Source: Mytilus californianus
Taxonomy: Eukaryota; Mollusca; Bivalvia; Mytilida; Mytilidae
NCBI RefSeq assembly: GCF_021869535.1
Contig: NW_026262690.1
Location: 13,569,501-13,633,500 of the forward strand
Direction of reading: 5' to 3'
DNA: 64,000 nt
Shown: piece after piece, positions 58,471 to 64,000 of the stretch
Layout: every line of letters begins with the position of its first letter
Numbering within the stretch: position 1 is the stretch's first letter
The notes under the pieces: generated by a model
The model's database searches: none
What the model was told of the DNA's origin: nothing
What the model saw: the letters and a program-made list of their open reading frames with translations, nothing else
Position numbers and translations under genes: made by a program

Positions 58471-59729
58471 AGAGGCTCTAAAGAGCCTGTGTCGCTCACC
58501 TTGGTCTATGTGCATATTAAACAAAGGACACAGATGGATTCATGACAAAATTGTGTTTTGGTGATGGTGATGTGTTTGTAGATCTTACTTTACTGAACAT
58601 TCTTGCTCCTTACTATTATCTCTATCTATAATGAACTTGGCCCGGTAGTTACAGTGGAAAATATTTTGTAAAAATTTACAAAAATTTACAAAATTTATGA
58701 AAATTGTAAAAAATTGACTATAAAGGGAAATAACTCCTTAAGGGGACTATTGACAATTTTGGTCATGTTGCTTATTTGTAGATCTAACTTTGCTGTACAT
58801 TATTGCTGTTTACAGTTTATCTCTATCTATAATAATATTCAAGATAATAACCAAAAGCTGCAAAATTTTCTTAAAATTACCAATTCAGGGGCAGCAACCC
58901 AACAACATGTTGCCTGATTGGTCTGAAAATTTCAGGGCAGATAGATCTTGACCTAATGAACAATTTTATGCTCATCAGATTTGCTCTAAATGCTTTGGTT
59001 TCAGAGATATGAGCCAAAAACTGCATTTTACCCTATGTACTATTTTTTAGCCATGTTGGCCATCTTGGTTCGCGGGCGGGGTCATCGGACACATTTTTTA
59101 AACTAGATACCCTAATGATGATTGTGGACAAGTTTGGTTAAATTAGTCTTAGTAGTTTCAGAGGAGAAGATTTTTGTAAAAGATTACAAAAATTTACGAA
59201 AAATGGTTAAAAATTGACTATAAAGGGCAATAACTCCTTAAGGGGTCAACTGACCTTTTTGGTCAAGTTGACTTATATGTAGATCTTACTTTGCTGAACA
59301 TTATTGCTGTTTACAGTTTGTCTCTATCTATAATAATATTCAAGATAATAACCAAAAACGGCAAAATTTCCTTAAAATTACCAATTCAGGGGCAGCAACC
59401 CAACAACAGGTTGTCCGATTCATCTGAAAATTTCAGGGCAGATAGATCTTGACCTGATTAACAATTTTACCCCAGTCAGATTTGCTCTAAATGCTTTGGT
59501 TTCAGAGATATAAGCCAAAATCTACATTTTACCCCTATGTTCTATTTTTAGCCATGGCGGCCATCTTGGTTGGTTGGCCGGGTCACCGGACACATTTTTT
59601 AATGATGATTGTGGCCAAGTTTGGTCAAATTTGGCCCAGTAGATTCAGAGGAGAAGATTTTTGTAAAAGTTAACGATGACGGACAACGACGACGGAAGAC
59701 GGACGCCAAGTGATGAGAAAAGCTAAAAA
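58471..59729 (+). repeat. Family-A interspersed repeat lacking its terminal hairpin
   Basis: The left end and two 500-bp modules are as in the other copies. At the right end the sequence reads gatgagaaaagctaaaaat: the hairpin between the two copies of gct (gctcactt...gtgagct) is missing, consistent with hairpin deletion. Confidence 0.8.
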
Positions 59730-61042
59730 TAGAAGTAGGACAAAAGAAAATACAAACTGATGAGTCTTTTCTAGACGAAATGCTTGTCTGGCGTACAAAA
59801 TTTTAATTCTGGTATCTATGATGTTTATTTTCAAACACTGGGTCGATGCCACTGCTAATGGAGGTTTCTCCCTAAGGGTATCACCAGCACAGTAGTCAGC
59901 ACTTCTGTATTTACATGAATTATCATTGATATGGTGTTGATTATAAACTAAATGTTTACAAAACTTTTAATTTTTTGAAATACTAAGGATTTTCTACCCT
60001 AGGAATAGATTACCTTAGCTGTATTTGACAAAACCTTTCAGAATTTTGGGTCATCAATGCTCTTCAACTTCATATTTTATTTGGCCTTTTAAACTTTTTT
60101 GATTCGAGCATCACTGATGAGTCTTTTAACTTTAGTAGACGAAACGCGGGTCTATGTAACATACAAAATTTTAATCCTGGTATTTATGATGAGTTTATTA
60201 TACAGAACCATTTAGGAATTGTCTTCAATCTACTTGAAATATTTGCCTCTAGATGTTAAACAATGTTCAATAAATCTTTCAAAAGACTGCAACACAAAAG
60301 GTAATTTCATAACTAAAACTAAGGCAGTATGTTTCTCTGATTATACCAACAATGCGTATACTTAGAATGTATATCATGTTCTTTGATTCTTCGTCAAATT
60401 ACTTACTTCAAAATTGTATTTTTCAGTAATATGCACTCAAGTCTATAAATAATAGATCTTGACAACTAATTAGAGCAGGAAGTACAAAACATACTCAAAT
60501 CCAATCTCACGTCTAAATTTCCTTGAAAAACCAGGAAAAATTCAAATCCTAATTAATGGATTATTGGATAATGATTGGAAAATTATTTTTGATGAGATAC
60601 TTTACATTGAAAATTCAAATTCTGTGTCATCAAAGCCATACAGCCTCTTTTGAGCCTCTCGTTTCATCTTCCATTTACAGTTCCAGATAAGGAGTGTTAA
60701 CAAGCAGAAATTTCAGGACGTGACTCTAACCTCTAACCTCTGACCTTTACCTCAATTTCTAAATAATGTACAAAGAATCTCAGATTTTAAGAGATCTTAG
60801 GTGTTTACAATTTAATTAAGTGATTCACCTACATATATTGCTTGTTTATAACTGAATTATGTGATTCACCTACATATATTGCTTGTTTACAACTGAATTA
60901 TGTGATTCACCTACATATATTGCTTGGTAAAGTGGTAAAGGGGAGACATCTTTTCTGGAGTCATTTTCTCTCCAATATCATATACCAAATATCTTTTTTA
61001 TATCTTGCTTTGTTTTCAAAATTAAAGTCAGAAATGCAAACA
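59730..61042. repeat. Intron: small dispersed repeats and a 41-bp triplication
   Basis: Two related fragments share gatgagtcttt, gacgaaa and tacaaaattttaat near 59758-59825 and 60117-60195. About 60811-60926 holds three copies of a 41-bp unit (gtgattcacctacatatatt, gcttgtttataactgaatta, t). The rest is AT-rich. Confidence 0.55.
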
Positions 61043-62203
61043 AGAGGCTCTCAAGAGCCTGAATCGCTCACCTGTAATTTTTTGCTTAAATCTTTCATCA
61101 ATGATTATTTTTGCTTTTCAATATGTATTAATGAGTGGCTTAAAAATTCCATTTAAATGTTCTTTGTATCTGTAATATTTTCTTCAAAAGCAAAAATATG
61201 CATTTTACCCCTATGTTCCATTTTAGCCAGAGTGGCTATGTTTCTTGATGTACAAGGAAATAAAATACAAAATTTATACTAGATACTCTGAAACTCATTC
61301 AGCCAAGTTTGGCTGAAATAGATTTAGTAGTTTCAAAGGAGAAGATTTTTTAAAGTAGGCAAACCAGATGAACAAATTGTGAAAAATTGTCTTTAAAGGG
61401 CAATAACTTCATAAGGGGTCCATTGACAATTTTGGTCTTAACTTATTAGTAGACCTCACTTTGCTGAACATTTTTGCTGTTTACAGTTTATCTTTATCTA
61501 TAATAATATTCAAGATAATAACCGAAAACTGCAAAATTTCCTTAAAATCATCAATTCAGGGGCAATAACCTAAAAATCAGATACCCGACTTGGCTGATAA
61601 TTTCAGGGCAGGTAGACCTTGACCTAATGAATACTTTAACTTCTTGTCTGATTTGCTTTAAATGCTTTAGTTTCTGAGGAAACAGAAAATAAAACACAAA
61701 CTTTATTCTAGATAACCTAAGAATCATTCAGTACGTGAGCTTAAGTTTGGTTGGAATTGTAGTTTCAGAGGAGAAGATTTTTTAAAGTTAGAAAATTGAT
61801 AAACAAATTGTGAAAAATTGTCCTTAAAGGGCAATAACTCCTTAAGGGGTCAATTGACAATTTTGATCATATAAAACTTATTTGTAGATCTTACTTTGCT
61901 GAACATTTTTGCTTTTTACAGTTTATCTTTATCTATAATAATATTCAAGATAATAAACCAAAAACTGCAAATATTTCCTTAAAATTACCAATTAAGTGGC
62001 AGCAACCCAACAATGGGTTGTTAGATTCATTTGAAAATTTTAGAACTGATAGAACTTGACCTAATGAACATTTTTATCCCATGTCAGATTTGCTCTAGAG
62101 AAGATGTTTGATATAGTTTACACCGGACGGAAGACGACGGACGACGACAGACGCCAAGTTATGGCAAAAGCTCACATTTCCTATGGAAAGGTGAGCTAAA
62201 AAT
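61043..62203 (+). repeat. Family-A interspersed repeat, divergent copy
   Basis: The left end is agaggctctcaagagcctga, then atcgctcacctg; the small hairpin is kept with compensating changes (GGCTCTC-AA-GAGCC). Two modules with aagggcaataactccttaag follow. The right end is gctcacatttcctatggaaa then ggtgagctaaaaatt. It is more diverged from the other copies than they are from each other. Confidence 0.78.
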
Positions 62204-63061
62204 TGAGAAAAATCTTCATTAAATGGCCATAACTTCAATTACGAGACAACTGACAATTCCGTCATGTTGACTTATTTGAAGATCTTGACCTATTGATCAT
62301 TTAAGCATTTAAAAGTTTCTTTCAATCTATTATATTTTTAAAAAATCAGGCAAAAAGCAAAAAATTGTTAAAAATCATCATTTAAGAGCAATAACTCCAA
62401 TAAGGAGTTGTCTGATGATTTCAACCATATTGTCTTATTTGTAGATCTTGTCTTGCTAATCATATTTCCTAATAAAAAATTCTCTGTATCTACTGCAGTT
62501 TTCAAAATAATACAAAAAAATGAAAAAAAATTGGTAAAATTTGACAATAAAGGGCAATAATTCCTATAAGAAGTCGTCTCACAGTTTTGACATGAATGTA
62601 CAGCTAGTGTCAACATTCTCAACATGTTTGCCCCATCAGTTTTTCTCTATTCATAAAGGTTTTCAAGATAATATACAAAACTTGCATTTTACCCAATATG
62701 TTCTATTTTTAGCCATTCATCTGTTGTCACTATCAAAGTTTTTCATCAAAAACTTGGTCAAAGAAAAAACTGTACTGTGATTGGATAATTCCTGTCCAAG
62801 TACATCTAAATTTCAAGAAAAATAGGATAAGTTTCTCTTCCATCCAAGTCCGTCAAAGTTTTTGATCAAAGACTCTTAGATGTTCTATATATTTCCATTG
62901 GCTAATCTTGACCCCAATAAATAAGATGTCTGTATCTATGTCTCATCCGACAGGTTCAGCGTAACCCAGATTCTAGTCAATACCAACAACACAATAGTTA
63001 ACTGACAACATTATGAGAAAACAAAGATTTCAGAGTTTACCAACTGATATTTTATACTTAC
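62204..63061. repeat. Intron: degenerate family-A-like modules
   Basis: Phrases such as agcaataactccaataagga, gtagatcttgtcttgctaat and aagggcaataattcctataa recur, but no element boundary is seen. 62900-63061 is AT-rich up to the exon. Confidence 0.45.
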
Positions 63062-63257
63062 ATGTTTGTGTTGGAAACTTTTTCCTGATACTGTCTTGTA
63101 CTAGGATAGTAGATACCAATACTCAAGTTACCATTCCTGCCACTTAGCTCTAGTTCTATTTTATAGGAAGAATTTCTTGCATTACTGGCATTGTATGAAG
63201 ATGATGTTAATCTGTCACAAAAACCTCCATTTCTTCCCTTCAGCAATTTGAATTTAT
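63062..63257 (-). CDS. Divergent MAM domain core exon (first MAM)
   Basis: This 196-nt exon lies between a strong acceptor (ctatcttttccag) and a consensus donor (ACAT/gtaagtat). It opens in phase 1 and closes in phase 2. It encodes KFKLLKGRNGGFCDRLTSSS, YNASNARNSSYKIELELSGR, NGNLSIGIYYPSTRQYQEKV and SNTN. The single Cys followed by an aromatic/hydrophobic strand, then G-x-N-G-N-L-S-I-x-I, fits the MAM segment C-x-L-x-F-x-Y...G-x-L-x-V, though weakly. The closing phase matches the MAM C-terminal exons at 25963-26099 and 57933-58087. Three potential N-glycosylation sites (NAS, NSS, NLS) support an extracellular location. The exon encoding the N-terminal MAM part must lie beyond the right edge. 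Identification as MAM is inferred from layout and context. Confidence 0.75.
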
Positions 63258-63479
63258 CTGGAAAAGATAGATAATGGGACATCAGACTGACAAAATCAGC
63301 CAAATTATATTTACTCTTAAGTGTAGAAACTCAAACGTGGATGGGAGACATTGAAGTTTGGAAGCAGGAATGTATCTACCAAGGCAGATGTCATCGAAAC
63401 ACCTGTTTATATGTAAAAATAAAAATGAGAAAAACCCATAATGCATAGTATACTATATAAGGCTCTGAAATGAAAATAA

Positions 63480-64000
63480 ACTGCTATCACAGAGAAATGT
63501 CTCGCTTTTTTATAATTTTGATTATGCAAATGTTGAAATTAAAATGGCAATACTTAACAAGTTAGGCTAATATTCAAAGTCAATGAACCATGACTGAGGT
63601 ACATGGCTAAACCATCTCCATGTAAATGAGAGTGCCAATGCTAATACAACTGCATACTAATATCATTGACTTATTATAAGTTGTTCCCTTTAAACAAACC
63701 TAAACACAAACATTAACTTGTAAACTATGTAAAAGTTTCAAAGTCAATGAACCATGAAGAGGGGTGGAGCTATATAATATCCATGGAAACGACACTTACA
63801 AATGCCAATAAATTTGCATACCAAATATCATTGACTTAACATTAGCAGTTCATCTTAAACTGATCTTATGGGGATGGGGCCAAATATTCTCCATTGAAAT
63901 GAGATGTGCTAATGCTTATACAACTGAATACCAATTAACATTGGCCTACCACTAATGGTTCCCCTTGAACTGACCTAATCACAAACTAATACATGTTAAC
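63480..64000. repeat. Family-B repeat modules, truncated by the window edge
   Basis: The order of phrases is as at 4640-5300: ctgctatcacagagaaatgt, aagtcaatgaaccatgac, tccatggaaacgacacttac, tgcataccaaatatcattga, cacaaactaatacatgttaa. It continues beyond the window. Confidence 0.7.

Noticed and set aside
1..64000. tRNA, rRNA and CRISPR-like arrays
   Set aside because: No cloverleaf or rRNA-like sequence was recognised. The tandem arrays have no distinct spacers and no cas genes; they are eukaryotic satellites.

Overview
The window looks like AT-rich, repeat-dense DNA from a bivalve mollusc, most likely a mussel close to Mytilus. This is inferred from the style of the interspersed repeats (families beginning with the GAGGCTCTAAAGAGCC hairpin, families ending in strings of GACGGACG, and the TTCGTGG palindromic element), which I recognise from bivalve genomes. 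There are no operons and no bacterial signals. Coding sequence appears as short exons bounded by GT/AG splice sites and separated by kilobases of repeats.

One host gene runs through almost the whole window on the minus strand (about 63.3 kb down to 1.1 kb, incomplete at both ends). It encodes an extracellular or membrane-attached protein of the MAM plus LDL-receptor-class-A type. In transcript order I can read: a divergent MAM core exon (63062-63257), a MAM C-terminal exon (25963-26099), an LDLa exon (14794-14925), and three exons of a second, canonical MAM domain (11330-11497, 6371-6477, 1105-1289). All intron phases agree, so the pieces join in frame. A second, phase-equivalent MAM C-terminal-like exon (57933-58087) lies in the 37-kb intron. 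Two short in-phase linker micro-exon candidates lie at 20644-20676 and 19531-19575.

The introns hold several mobile elements with visible boundaries. (1) A 1.58-kb hAT element (32982-34557, plus strand) has terminal inverted repeats (TIRs), a perfect 8-bp target site duplication (TSD) and a broken transposase. (2) A 4.6-kb Mutator-like element (47528-52125) has about 210-bp TIRs built of GAAAC-rich motifs and a perfect 9-bp TSD, and contains a decayed reverse-transcriptase fragment. (3) A decayed tyrosine-recombinase gene (37712-38718, minus strand) sits between 296-bp, nearly identical direct repeats. (4) Several foldback/MITE elements are present, plus many 3' tails of one retroelement and several families of modular interspersed repeats. 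Uninterrupted relatives of the target sites of elements 1 and 2, and of one family-A repeat, occur elsewhere in the window.

Tandem arrays are the other dominant component: 37-bp (16.0-18.2 kb), 59-bp (22.6-23.3 kb), 20-bp (24.9-25.0 kb), 48-bp (25.2-25.8 kb), 60-bp (28.5-30.1 kb), 44-bp (31.0-32.9 kb), 40-bp (35.0-35.25 kb) and 31-bp (40.2-43.7 kb). The units are not evidently related to one another. Two arrays show higher-order structure, and the 59-bp array clearly grew out of a piece of an interspersed repeat. The long open frames in the 28.5-30.1 kb region are by-products of a 60-bp period and are not genes.
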